From Torymus aiolomorphi (taxonomy: Eukaryota > Arthropoda > Insecta > Hymenoptera > Torymidae): DNA of 64,000 bases. Shown here in pieces: positions 1-11,382 of the stretch. The translations under genes were made by a program, and so were the position numbers. Each line of letters opens with the position of its first letter. Positions within the stretch are counted from its first letter, which is position 1. The stretch is from positions 133,999,394 through 134,063,393 of the forward strand of contig CM070876.1 in the NCBI GenBank assembly GCA_036365515.1, written 5' to 3'. Below the pieces are notes generated by a model that was not told the origin of the DNA, did no database searches, and saw only the letters and a program-made list of their open reading frames with translations.

Positions 1-149
1 AGGACGCCTTTTATAGTGCCGTCGTAAGAGCAGTGACACAGATAATGAATATCAACTTCATGACAAAAAGTATGGCTGGTAGACGGTTAACATACGATGG
101 TTTGAAGTTGTATATTATGCAGGTGGAAAGCGTCAGGAGGTAGACGGCG

Positions 150-539
150 AAGGCAGCGACTGATACCAAATCTGCACACTTGAGCGCCTTGGACAAGGCT
201 AGATGTTATGAGTGCGACGGTTTTGGACACATGTCAACAAATTGTCCCAGGCTCGGCATCGGAAAGAAGCAGTGCTTTAAATGCGAGCAGTTTCGTGACC
301 ATATCGTCGGCAACTGCCCACAACGGCTGCAGCGACAGAGAGACCAGCGGAGCAACAGTTCATGGTGCGGGAATGTACGATGTGAAACGTATCGCCGTAA
401 TCGCGGAGGTGGATGTGCCCGAGGTCGTTATAGCGGGGGTAAGCATAAGAGCGATAATGTAGATTATCAGAGAGATTTGAAAAGATCGAGACAGGACAAG
501 CAAAGCATGCGAGGAAAACGGCGAGGCTGGAGAGGTTGA
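150..539 (+). pseudogene. gag-like zinc-knuckle protein remnant
   Basis: Open frame without a convincing start, carrying two Cys-His knuckles near its N-terminal side. The first (CYECDGFGHMSTNC) fits C-x2-C-x4-H-x4-C exactly; the second (CFKCEQFRDHIVGNC) has one extra residue between the second Cys and His. The rest is Arg/Gly/Lys-rich and looks RNA-binding. Such paired knuckles are typical of the nucleocapsid part of retrotransposon Gag or ORF1 proteins, which bind element RNA. Frame is also open upstream of position 180, so this is the tail of a longer protein. No reverse transcriptase follows, so it is a fragment. Which retroelement class it came from cannot be told. Confidence 0.6.
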
Positions 540-1140
540 GAATAGGATAGTGAGAAGGCTGAAAATATTAGTACTGGAAATGAAGCGAGTGATCGCGGAG
601 CAGCGGGCTTGTAAAGCGACAGATGTGGTTGAACAAAATGTGCAGGTATACAATGCTAAACTTGTTTCCGCCTCAACTGTGAATAGCGATTTGGATAGGT
701 AATAGATGCTGTGGCGACGGAGCATTTCGAGAAATTCGAGTTTGAGTTTTGAATGGTTCTGACATAATATTGTATATAATATTTATACACCTACAAGTAT
801 ATATTTTCATATTCTATTCTTTCAAATATACTTACTCGCCATTTTTTTATCTCCAATCGGTATGATACGTGGAGAACCCATTCCATGCACCAAATATAGG
901 CATGAAGTACGGGAAAACTGTACTTTATTCTATTTAGGTCGATAGCCAAGCTTGATATAAAATCTATTTGATTAAAGAATTTTATGGTTTTACCATATAG
1001 ATAATAAGTTTGGCTTGATGAGTCATTTAGAGCTGAAACAACCTATTTAAGAGAAAAATTATATTTTCATTAAAATTAAAACACCGTGTTATAAGGAAAA
1101 TTAGTATAAAAAAAATTGAGAAAAAAATATTCATTACCTT
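540..1140. other. AT-rich spacer, no gene seen
   Basis: Low-complexity AT-rich DNA between the zinc-knuckle remnant and the minus-strand transposase exon. No open frame with recognisable motifs and no clear repeat borders were found. Confidence 0.5.
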
Positions 1141-1493
1141 GCCATTTATTATTGTCACATGACATTCTGGAATGATTGTACATCCAGCAATATTGTAATT
1201 TGAAGATTTTCGATTTGATGGTAGATGTCATTTTCCTCTACTTTGCACAATTTATCTGTTTCTTTTTGAAATAAAATTCTAAAAGTTCTGATGAGCCAAG
1301 TTGATGATGGCTTGGGATTGATCCAGTAAACCTTCTTAGAATTTAAATCGAAAAGCATCAGAGGTATCGATGATGAACAAAATATACCACCAGAAAATAC
1401 GGAATTATCGTCGGCTTTTTGCCTGCACACTGCGACATTCGACCCATCAAACCCAATTTTACTAATAAGCGTCAATATAGGCTTTGCAGACAC
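1141..1493 (-). pseudogene. exon remnant of a RAG1/Transib-like transposase
   Basis: Minus-strand frame of about 110 codons resembling the part of RAG1-core/Transib-type transposases around the first catalytic Asp: a FDGS motif early on, then hydrophobic VPL-type segment (SIPLMLFD), an Asn-Pro-x-Pro-Ser-Ser segment (NPKPSST) and a KET/DI..QI stretch. The frame then shifts by one base near 1160 and continues into a short segment ending NGKV, equivalent to the conserved (I/V)DGKV of the family. Coding similarity fades after about 1100, so the element is truncated. It belongs to the same family as the exons at 55165 and 63734. Superfamily naming is from memory; family membership is firmer than the exact name. 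Confidence 0.5.
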
Positions 1494-2533
1494 TTGTATA
1501 AACGGTATTACACTTATGCAGACGGGTCACGTGGTCTTATACATTGCTCTCAGTATAAGTCCATGTTCATATGATTACACACACACATATATACATATGG
1601 GTCGTTCCTGTACTTTTTTTAAAAAGTGTGCGCGAGGGGGTCGCCGATTTTGTCGACGATTTTTTTTATGAAAGTACATATAACAAAAATAGCTTGTGCA
1701 AAATTTCAGCCCCTTATCTCATTCCTAATTCCTGCTGGAATTTTTTTAAACCCTGATTTTGACCTGTTTTTAGCCAGTTTTCAAAAAATTCTAAAAGGCT
1801 GAAATTTTAACAAAATGAGGTCGGTGAGGTCTCATTTTTTTTGTCTTTCTTCAAATTTTAAGAAAAAAAATACACTGATATGAAATGATGATTTAGGTTT
1901 TATTGGCGATCTGTGATATGGCCATTGCATTTCATAATTTTTAGATCATCTTTAAACCTCTATATCTCGTAACTGGTTCCACATTTTTGAGCTCACTAGG
2001 TCTCATTTCTTTTGTTTCAACGAGACCTTTAATTTCTTTTTTTGAGGACCTAAATTGATTGAATAGACTTCAAGATACAACCTTTTGAAGACGTTTTTAT
2101 CAAAAATCGCGAAAATCAACCGTGTTCATGGTCACAGTGTCAACCGAATTTTAATTAAAAATCATTAACAAAAGTATTTTTCATTAGAATATGATGTTAT
2201 CTAACTATACTCTTTTCCTATCATAGGAAAAAGTCAAAAAATAATTTTTTGTCGAGCATTGTAATATCTAATTTTTCGATACCTAATATAATCAAAAATG
2301 GCTCTCTACTGACATGAATTCTACCATCTTATAATTATTTTTGACACGTATACGTAACATAGATACAAAGGTGGTTCCTAGACCTTTAAAATCCGTAGTC
2401 GCTGATTTTTCTAGGACCACTAGAGCCAAAGTTATAGCCGTTTTTATAAAAAAATATTTTTAAAGTAGTAAAATTAGAGCTTGTGAAATATAGGAAAAGT
2501 TTTATTTACAAGATCAACCATAAGTTTGGCATA

Positions 2534-3333
2534 ATTGTTGTCTCGTCGACGTTGTGCCCGCAAAAATAAAGGGGAGAGCAGTGTGCTTCCCTGCGCATGC
2601 TGCGCGCGCGTCATGGGGGGAGGGCCGGCGCCACGCGTCCCCCTCCCCTCTCTGCGTCCGGTGGCGCGGAGAGAGCGGGCATTTCGGGGGGACTGAGTCA
2701 GTCTACGCTGGAAGTCCAAGGAAGACGGACGTGAGTGGCCGGAGCTACGGAGGCCCTCTCCTGCTTTCATCGGCCCTTCATGTGTGTAGGTGTGTGTAAG
2801 TGGGTGCGGGCTATTCCCGAATGTGTGTAAGGGCTGTTCCCTAACGAGGTGTGCGGGCTGATCCCGGGTATCGAAAGGAAAAGGGCTGTTCCCTTACCAA
2901 GGTGCGGGCTCCTCCCGTATGCATCTAGGGCTGTTCCCTCAGTTGCTTCCTCACCAAGGTGCGGGCTGCTCCCGTAGGCATCTAGGGCTGTTCCCTCAGT
3001 TGCTTCCTTACTGCACCAAAGATATTCGGAGCGCCGTTTGCGGGCTGCTCCCGCAAAGGTAAGTTGAATTTCCCTTTGGTGGGGGCCAACGGCCGTTCCT
3101 GTATAGTTGTTATTCGAATTTATCTTCATGTATTTGCGTTATTTATGATTGTAGCGACGGCTGTTAAGCCTGGCGTGTGTACATATATATTATGTAAGCT
3201 CTGTACTATGTAATTTTCCATATGCCGCAATAAAATGTTATTGCGAAGATTGCGTCTTGTTGTTGCATCAACCTCCTCCTTACCTTGGCACGCTACATCT
3301 GAATTCTGAGTCAGTTATAAAATGAACAATTGT
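2534..3333 (+). mobile_element. solo LTR with 5-bp target duplication
   Basis: An insertion of 790 bp (2539-3328) splits the left inverted repeat of the surrounding transposon; the undivided right arm gives the empty-site sequence. The insert starts TGTCTC and ends AACA, and is flanked by direct ATTGT (2534-2538 and 3329-3333), as expected for LTR integration. An AATAAA signal lies near 3230 followed by a TTG-rich stretch, so transcription is rightward. No internal retroelement genes remain, so it is a solo LTR left by recombination between two LTRs. Its sequence is GC-rich with a short hairpin-like word repeated nine times. It does not match the 18145/35098 LTR family. Confidence 0.85.
2806..3055 (+). 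repeat. nine GGGCTNNTCCC mini-hairpins inside the solo LTR
   Basis: Copies of an 11-nt core GGGCTNNTCCC start near 2808, 2831, 2855, 2883, 2906, 2928, 2963, 2985 and 3041. They alternate between a CGGG...CCCG and an AGGG...CCCT type, each able to fold on itself. Two longer units (about 57 bp, around 2898 and 2955) are near-identical tandem copies containing one of each type. The purpose is unknown; it may be transcribed as LTR RNA structure. Confidence 0.75.
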
Positions 3334-4062
3334 CCTAAAAAAAGTGCTGAGGCTGCATATTTTGAAGATCTTAGGCCGTGTCTACACTATGCGAGAAGCA
3401 CGTGCGATCAGCCCAAGCGATGCGAGCAAGCCATGCGCGCATGCGACGCGAGCAAGCGATAGTAATGGCTTTAGGTTGATTAAATTACCTATGCAGACTT
3501 TATAGATAATTAAAGTTGAAAATAAGAATTTAAGTAAAATTTTTTTTGTAATATTCATTTTATTTTAACTATTTTATAATCATTATCAAACGAAGTAAGT
3601 TTTGCTTTTAATGTTGAATCATCAATGGGTATAAAGCAGTGATATTTTCTTGTATTCTGTATAGTTCGGGTCAATTTAAAACGGCATTCTAGTACTTTAC
3701 GCCTTTTCTCAATTGTTTCTTGACTCACCCAAATAGATCTAAAAACCAAATATTCTATATTTTTATAACACATAATGATTTATTATTCAAATATATAATC
3801 AAATAATATAGTCAAAAAATCTAAATTATATTATTTTTACCTTATTCCATCAATATTTTCACTAACGTAATCATACATCTCTTTTGGATTTAAAATTGAT
3901 TTTTCTGATGTTCTTTGTAAGGATGCCCTGCGTACTGTTCGTTTAACCACTGCTCCACATCCATCACACGGAATTTTCCCATGGCTAGTAGAAAAAAAGT
4001 TGTTCGACTTAACTTTTAAGCCAAAATCCTCCTCATGATGGCAGATATTAATGAAATTGTTC

Positions 4063-4488
4063 CTACAGTAAATAAATACTATCTTGAAGGTAAAAATTAT
4101 AAAAAATAAAATAAATCTGTTTAATATTGTGTACATAATAATACAAATTATTTGAACTTGCATCGTAGAAGTTGTTGCTTTTTTTAAATTTGATATACAG
4201 AAAAAATAAAGAACTGTTTTAGTAATTTTATCTTTAAAGCTGTTTTCTACATAATGTAAAATTTTAACTCGGGTGTAACCTGTAGGTCCAGGATCTTTAT
4301 GGATTTTGATGTTCTGGGTCTCAAAATAGTTTTTCACACAAATTAAATATACTTTCAGAATATTACTTTGACATATTCTTAATAATTAAAATTAAATTTT
4401 TTCAGGTCATTTAATGAACAAAAATCTAAAGGTGTCTATTTTATTCATATAATACGTATTAATATACTACAATAAAAGTACTCTTACT
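4063..4488 (-). other. predicted intron in Sola-like transposase
   Basis: Minus-strand intron between exons 2 and 3: GTAAGAGT donor at 4488, ACTGTAG acceptor ending at 4063. It keeps the frame and joins coding segments that are contiguous in the related protein at 25778. A second intron, 3739-3840, follows the same logic. Confidence 0.6.
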
Positions 4489-5932
4489 TGTTTTTGTATT
4501 GGATAGGTGCTCCATCTGACATATAATGTACATTCTCAATAAACGGAAAATCTCGTTTTAGAAGTGCAATGAGTTGCCCCTGAAAAGTGTTAACTGCACA
4601 AGCATCATGTTTTAAACAATCACTAATAACACATACAGATAAGGTTTGTAATTTGTCGTTATTGTCTTCTTTATAATACACTACAAACGGGTGTACAGTT
4701 GCTTGTGTATTATTAAAATAAAATGCTTGGATGAAGTCTTGACAAACAAATAAGAAATTTTCAGCAAAATCTTGAAGTATAATACATGTATCTGGAGTAA
4801 TAATTGTTTTGCAATGTTTTAAATAACATTTTTGCATTTCAGTCACATAATGATGCTTTGTTAACTCCCATAAGTCATTGGCTAAATTTATAATAAAATT
4901 TCTTGTAGGTTCTTTTACCATAATAAGACTGACTCTATTATTAGATTGTGATTCAGCATTATTTACCCAATTATGATATTCAATCTCTGAAACATCTTCG
5001 CATGAGCTTGATTCCAATATTTTCAGAATTTCTGCTTTACCAGGACAGTTTTCACAAAGATGTAGCATACAATCGCTCCAATCTGTTGAACAAACACAAT
5101 CATTTAAAATTACTCGGTAGGCTAAATTTTTGTTGATGGCAGACAATTTTAATTTGACATTTTGGTGTATAGGACATACACAAATTGTATGTGTACCAGG
5201 TGCTCCAGCACTAATACATTCTTTTGGCCTTAAAGAAGCAAATATACTGAAACCTGGTTTGCGCTGATCTTTAAAATGCTGTTCATATTCTTCTTCCACC
5301 CAATTGTTGTATAGATCCTTCAAATCATACATCAACAGTCTTTTTTGTAACTTCTCTGTGATATTAGTAATAGGATATTTAACACTGATGCGATCTTTAA
5401 TGCCGCTACATATTCTACTATTGTTTTCATCTCTATAATACTGAGTTACAGATTCTCTAACTTCATTAGAATGAATGCTGTACACTTTACGCTTAATAGT
5501 TCCTAAGACACCTGGAAAAATATATTTTGAAATTAATTTCAAATAGTGTGTACTTAATCACAAAATAAAATCATAATAACAATATTATTTTTTTTAATTT
5601 AACGATTATCAAGACGATAAAATTTAGCTCAATGTTTATTCTATTTTAATTACTATGACTTGTTATATTGGAAGAAAAGAAATAGTTTAGAATTAATTTA
5701 TTTTTTTTATTTTTTTTTTTATATTAATTTTAATAGTTCTTTTGAAATCTAATAATTACTTTATTATTTTTTATCTAATAATGAATAACGAAGGGTACCC
5801 CATGTTAAGATAGGCAAAATGCCACTATTAATGAAAGCGAAAAATGACAGTGATTTCATAGAAGTATACTAAAAAAAGAATTTTCTACGATTTTTCCGGG
5901 GACCTATCTCCCCTCCTTATACCAGTATGGCC

Positions 5933-6440
5933 TAAAAATCGCATTTTTTGGAAATTATTTTTTTCTCCCGTTCCTCAATGTTAAAAAATTAAAAAAAAAA
6001 TATGAGATTACAGCTTGTGAACAGAGAGAACATTGAGATTTCTCAAATATAGATTCTTTCTAATTAAATCGGATTTCATTTAAATGTTTAAATTACAATT
6101 CATGTATTATTTTACTTAATCTGTAAACAATACTTAAGCAATACGTAAGCAATACGTAAGTAATACATAAATAATAATACTTAATATTAAAAATCGCATT
6201 TTTTGGAAATTATTTTTTTCTCCCGTTCCTCAATGTTAAAAAATAAAAAAAAAAATATGAAATTACAGCTTGTGAACAGAGAGAACATTGAGATTTCTCA
6301 AATATAGATTCTTTCTAATTAAATCGGATTTCATTTAAATGTTTAAATTACAATTCATGTATTATTTTACTTAATCCGTAAACAATACTTAAGCAATACG
6401 TAAGCAATACGTAAGTAATACATAAATAATAATACTTAAG
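5933..6440. repeat. tandem duplication, unit about 250 bp, in the large intron
   Basis: The stretch beginning AAAATCGCATTTTTTGG (near 5935) and running through the ACTTAAG/AATACGTAAG-rich part is repeated almost exactly from about 6190. The two copies differ by only a few bases, suggesting recent duplication. The segment lies in the 1.1-kb intron between exons 1 and 2 of the Sola-like gene. Short AATACGTAAGC words are repeated within each unit. Confidence 0.75.
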
Positions 6441-7869
6441 TAATAATACATGAGTAATATAAATAAATAATTATGAGGATTTTAAATTAAATATTTTATA
6501 GGGGTACCCTTTATCATTATAGTTGCTTGAACAAAAATTACATAGATTTTAATAAATTAAACTAAAATTTTCTATTAATAATTCTCAAGTGTAATATAAT
6601 ATATGTAACCTAATGTATAAAGGATTATCGATTCTATATGTTTACACTATGTCTATAATCAAGCTATTAAGAATTTATTACAACCCATTTTTTAACTTAT
6701 CTACAGTAATTTTAAGTTCTTTTGCTTTATTAAACATATAACGTGAACATTGGAAATAATGTTTTGCTTGTTAAAATTTCCAATGATTTGGAAGTAATGT
6801 CAATAACGATATTTTTTTACCAAAATTAGTTTCTTCATTATAACACTTAATTATGTTTCCAATCATTCCGTGAAATGACACACTATCCTCTTGTAGCTGT
6901 TTAAGATTGCATTGAGTTGGCAAATTAAGATTCAATGTTTTACTAACTGGTGTACAAAATTGCGTATTCATTGATTCTAAAACACTGTATGTTTTATTTT
7001 CCAAGCGATAATCACTAAGTTTCTCTCGTTTAAGAGGAGGTTCATCAAATCCATCGAGCATTTTATTTAAACGTTGAAATCCTTGGCTCAATAATATATC
7101 TTCTGAACTTTCTGATGTACACACTTGGCTACTTGAAGAAACTTGACTACTTGAAGAAAGCTGCTCATTATTATTTACGTTTAAACCATCATTCCCAGTG
7201 TTTTCATCTTTTTCTGCATTTTTGTTATTATTGATGTAATTTTGAACTCACAGTTTTTACAGTACTTATTACCTAGATCTAAATTTATATTACAAATGTT
7301 ACGAAATTTATCACATTTATCAGCACTAATCATTACTAAATTATTCTCAATAGATTTTGAATGATTATTAAAACAATTGCAACACTTCCTTTGTCTACTT
7401 GTATATCGAGTATCATATTTATGAAGATGATGGTCGCAAATAAATTTATTTTCTACATTAATATCAAAATTTTTAATCCTAAATGATAAATACAGCTCTA
7501 ATTCATTACTAAGATTACTAATTAGATTAAGAGATTTAGTTCTTGTGTAATGCTCTAAATGACATTTATCATCCTCATGCAATTCACCAATATAGCACAT
7601 CATTTTCTTTCAATTCCTGAGAAGATAACACTTACAAAACACAATTGTACAATTTATAAAACTCAACCGAACCAATACTGATATACTTGGTAATAGTTCT
7701 GCTGAACTACCTTCACAATTCTACTTAGAGATATTCATTTCATTTTTTATTGTAACTTGTACTCATTGTTTAAGGACATTCCGTGCCGTGTGTCGTGTAA
7801 CGGATGACGGGTTCACGGGTGTCTCGCACAGAAAAATGGATGTCTGTCATCTATTAGCTTACGTCAACA

Positions 7870-7910
7870 CAGGTTAAATGAAACTATCTATGTATGTTTC
7901 ATTTAACCTG
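7870..7910. promoter_or_regulatory. perfect 15-bp hairpin upstream of the transposase
   Basis: CAGGTTAAATGAAAC at 7870-7884 is the exact reverse complement of 7896-7910, with an 11-nt loop. It lies about 270 bp upstream of the minus-strand transposase start. A regulatory role is only a guess; it may be a relic of a tiny inverted-repeat element. Confidence 0.45.
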
Positions 7911-7959
7911 AGCTTATACGTATAACACACGTAAAACTATAGAAAACCTGCATTTAAGA

Positions 7960-8600
7960 CCATGTCTATACTAGGTATGCGAGAAGCGCAACCGGTGCGC
8001 GCATGCGACATGCCATACGTTTTGCACAAAGTACTTGAAATACTTAAAATGATAAATAATATCGTTGTATACGATTGAACGTAAACGTGAGTTTATATTA
8101 TTAGGGTTTGTCAGCGAGAAGAAATAAACGGGAAAATTAGACTTCAAGAGTCTATGCAACCAACTCTACTCGAAAGTGAAAGTTGATTGCAGAAAAAGGT
8201 ATGAACGCTTATGCGTACGAGTAAACAGGCAATAAGGCATTGTATAGGTAAAACGGAAGGTGGTAAGGTAAAAGGAATGTGCATAAAGCACGTAGCGACT
8301 AGGCGCCGCAGGACTCTATTTAAGCCCGCTGGGTGATGTTTTTCATAGTGGGAGCGCATCGGACGCTTGCAATCTAGCGGGCACTTTGGATACTTCAATC
8401 CCGAACAATCGTAGTAGATCAGTTAGTAGATCTATATTTAGCGATAAATAATATCGTCAATAATATCGTAGTGAAATGATATTATTTATCATTTTAAGTA
8501 TTTTAAATATTTTGTCCAACACGCATTGCTTGCTCGCATCGCTTGGGCTGATCGCACGTGCTTCTCGCATAGTGTAGACACGGCCTAAGATCTTCAAAAT
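7960..8600. repeat. internal inverted repeat in right arm
   Basis: The stretch near 7962-8080 (GTCTATACTAGGTATGCGAG, then AAATACTTAAAATGATAAATAATATCG) is an imperfect inverted copy of 8455-8585 (GTGTCTACACTATGCGAG and the same AATACTTAAAATGATA segment). Together they form a foldback about 640 bp long next to the right terminal repeat. The middle (8150-8440) has no recognisable coding content. Confidence 0.55.
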
Positions 8601-9567
8601 ATGCAGCCTCAGTACTTTTTTAAGGACAATTATGCCAAACTTATGGTTGATCTTGTAAATAAAACTTTTCCTATATTTCACAAGCTCTAATTTTACCACT
8701 TGAAAAATATTTTTTTATAAAAACGGCTATAACTTTGGCTCTAGTGGTCCTAGAAAAATCAGCGACTACGGATTTTAAAGGTCTAGGAACCACCTTTGTA
8801 TCTATGTTACGTATACGTGTCAAAAATAATTATAAGATGGTAGAATTTATGTCAGTAGATAGCCATTTTTGATTATTTTAGGTATCGAAAAATTAGATAT
8901 TATAATGCTCGACAAAAAATTATTTTTTGACTTTTTCCTATGATAGGAAAAGAGTATAGTTAGATAACATCATATTCTAATGAAAAATACTTTTGTTAAT
9001 GATTTTTAATTAAAATTCGGTTGACACTGTGACCATGAACACGGTTGATTTTCGCGATTTTTGATAAAAACGTCAACTTCAAAAGGTTGTATCTTGAAGT
9101 CTATTCAATCAATTTAGGTCCTCAAAAAAAGAAATTAAAGGTCTCGTTGAAACAAAAAAAAATGAGACCTAGTGAGCTCAAAAATGTGGAACCAGTTACG
9201 AGATATAGAGGTTTAAAGATGATCTAAAAATTATGAAATGCAATGGCCATATCACAGATCGCCAATAAAACCTAAATCGTCATTTCATATCAGTGTATTT
9301 TTTTTCTTAAAATTTGAAGAAAGACAAAAAAAATGAGATCTCACCGACCTCATTTTATTAAAATTTCAGCCTTTTAGAATTTTTTGAAAACTGGCTAAAA
9401 ACAGGTCAAAATCAGGGTTTAAAAATATTCCAGCAGGAATTAGGAATGAGATAAGGGGCTGAAATTTTGCACAAGCTATTTTTTTTATATGTACTTTCAT
9501 AAAAAAAATCGTCGACGAAATCGACGACCCCCCCGCGCACACTTTTTAAAAAAAGTACAGGAACGAC

Positions 9568-9569
<2 letters not shown>

Positions 9570-9602
<33 letters not shown>

Positions 9603-9807
9603 ACGGTTATTTCTGGTAACAAATTTGGTATATAAGCGTTATTTCCGGGACTTACCGGAATTTCCTATGGTATATAAGCGTTATTACCGGTAACCGTCTA
9701 GAGTCAATAATCCCAGGGTCCATTATTTCTTTAGTCACTTGTATAGAGCAACTCTGAAGAAATAAACTATAGGACCCTGTATAATCCCGGAAATAACGGT
9801 TAAAGCT

Positions 9808-9876
<69 letters not shown>

Positions 9877-10079
9877 ACTGTATATTAGTACCTACAGCCC
9901 AGAGTTCCCTATGGCAAGTGACTAAAGAAATAATGGACCCTGGGGTTATAGACACTAGGTTGGGCCGCATAAACCCCTATATTTAGAAATATTATGAAGC
10001 CCGGGCTGCATAATCAAAATCAGGCTCGATAAACCCCTATATATAAAAAGCGGGCTTTATAAACCCCTTTCGAGAAATG

Positions 10080-10134
<55 letters not shown>

Positions 10135-10212
10135 TGTCTATAACCCCAGGGTCCATTATTTCATTAGTCACTTGCCATAGGGAACTCTGGGCTGTAGGTA
10201 CTAATATACAGT

Positions 10213-10273
<61 letters not shown>

Positions 10274-10345
10274 TTATTTATTTATATATATATATAGTAG
10301 GTACTAATATACAGTCTTGGGCTACATAAACCCCGATAAGTGTAT
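9570..10345. repeat. modular core/word repeat block with TA microsatellites
   Basis: Three copies of the core TTATTTCTTTAGTCAC (9723-9738 +, 9918-9933 -, 10156-10171 + with one mismatch) lie among (TA)n tracts. Words around the first core are GTTATTTCCGG-like; around the second and third they are GGGCTNNATAAACCCC-like. Segments 9870-9960 and 10130-10220 are inverted copies of each other, forming a large palindrome around the word cluster. No coding potential beyond microsatellite read-through. Confidence 0.7.
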
Positions 10346-10351
10346 ATATAC

Positions 10352-10400
10352 TAGGGGGGTACCCCCCTACTCGCTCCGCTCGTCAACCCCCATATAAAAT
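10352..10400 (-). mobile_element. candidate Helitron-type 3' terminus
   Basis: On the minus strand a GACGAGCGGAGCGAG motif is followed by a perfect palindrome of six G, TA, six C, and then CTAG followed by T. A hairpin just before CTRR with T downstream is the signature of Helitron 3' ends. The same arrangement recurs at 51275-51378, and Helitron helicase fragments lie upstream on the same strand (12178-14712). The hairpin abuts CTAG more closely than in classical Helitrons, so this is tentative. Confidence 0.4.
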
Positions 10401-10595
10401 AAATATAAAAATTTTATATATTGGAATAAGAGAACAAATCACCCTGATGTTCATTATTTTAAATTATTACACTTTTATTACTTATAAATTATTACTTATT
10501 TTATTACTTACTTTATAAATATTGAACAATGTTTTAAATTTAACCAATAACTGTGTTGCGTTAATTCGTTTTATATAAACTTTATTAACTATAAA

Positions 10596-10697
10596 GATTG
10601 GTTGAAGAGATGAACAGTTGTCCACGTCACCCTGGGGGTACTGTTCATGGACCGTTGGATTGTTATTTTAAGTGGCATCCTTCGCCAATAGCCCTAC
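10596..10697. repeat. left copy of a ~97-bp inverted repeat
   Basis: Sequence from GATTGGTTGAAGAGATG to TTCGCCAATAGCC is matched in reverse complement at 15218-15318 with several mismatches. The two copies bracket about 4.5 kb containing the Helitron helicase fragments. This could be a transposon terminal repeat or two copies of an unrelated short repeat in opposite orientation. Confidence 0.6.
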
Positions 10698-10829
10698 ATT
10701 ACCACTATACCTAAAATTTTATGAAATTTTATTAAATATATTTTTATATCATTTATATTACATTTTGAAATTTAGGAAAATAATAAATTAAAAATAAATT
10801 ATATGATTTATAGTATCTTTAATATACCC

Positions 10830-11330
10830 TTGAATGTTTTTATAAGCTTTTTATTATTTAGAACCATATATATTTATTTGTTCCTTTTATATATATTTTA
10901 GCTTTTAAACATTATATTGGATACATGAAAGAATTTAATATAATTTATTGTAAATGATTTTAAAATTAATATAATTTTATTTTCCTTAAATTTCAAATAT
11001 TCCATTTTCATACTTAATAATAATTTACTTAATAATAATTTTCGTTTATTTCATTGAATTTTTATATTTATTACTTCTATTTAAAATTTACAAAAATATT
11101 TATGAAAAAATAATTTTCAAATTTTTAATTAAATTTTTTTAACATATCCTGTGACGTTTTTGTAAGCTATTTATAATATGGAAATATATATTTTTATTTT
11201 TTCTGTTATATATATTTTTGCTTATAAACATTATATTGGATACGTGAAAGGAGTTAATGTAAAATAATAGAATTAAAAATTAATATAACTTAATACTATT
11301 TTTGTGAAATTTCAAATATTTTATACTAAA
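10830..11330. repeat. degenerate direct repeat, period about 320 bp
   Basis: Segments near 10835-11010 and 11155-11325 share an ordered series of phrases: TATAAGC/TGTAAGC, CATTATATTGGATAC(A/G)TGAAAG, and AAATTTCAAATATT. This indicates an old tandem duplication in otherwise featureless AT-rich DNA (10400-11380). Confidence 0.55.
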
Positions 11331-11382
11331 AAATTGAGTTTAAATTGTATATTGAAAATATTATGTTTGCTTTTGATTTATT

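Larger units (their letters stand above)
3555..7603 (-). pseudogene. Sola-like transposase, four exons, broken
   Basis: Minus-strand gene. The first exon (about 7603-6685) has a Cys/His-rich N-terminus (CDHH...CCNC...CKNC), an Asn/Ser-rich linker with a frameshift near 7215-7245 and a stop near 6770. Exon 2 is 5511-4489 (acceptor TTTCCAG, donor GTAAGAG), holding LQDFAENF (first Asp) and MSDGAPIQYKN (second Asp). Exon 3 is 4062-3841 (acceptor ACTGTAG, donor GTAAAA) with a GHGK-like segment and CDGCGAVVKR (third Asp). Exon 4 is 3738-3555, ending at a stop. The frames join correctly across the last two introns. Every block aligns with the intronless protein at 25778-27895, supporting the exon map. 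Exact end of exon 1 is unresolved. Confidence 0.65.
1599..9569 (-). mobile_element. Sola-like DNA transposon with ~1-kb inverted repeats
   Basis: The ends are inverted copies starting GGGTCGTTCCTGTACTTT (1599 rightward, 9569 leftward). The left arm runs 1599-2533 and resumes at about 3334-3440 after a solo LTR; the right arm is about 8520-9569. Flanking 4-mers are ATAT (left) and TTAT (right), an imperfect 4-bp duplication beside TA microsatellites. Inside, on the minus strand, lies a spliced transposase homologous to the intronless one at 25778-27895. A 4-bp target duplication and a DDD-type transposase are hallmarks of the Sola superfamily. Gene damage (frameshift, stop) makes autonomy unlikely. 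Confidence 0.65.

Noticed and set aside
1571..1756. 61-codon frame and its inverted counterpart at 9412-9603
   Set aside because: The matching peptides arise because both lie in the terminal inverted repeats of one transposon.
2474..3129. Overlapping frames on both strands
   Set aside because: They lie wholly inside the solo LTR and follow its internal repeats.
8280..8400. Possible tRNA-like fold
   Set aside because: No consistent acceptor stem, B-box or anticodon arm.
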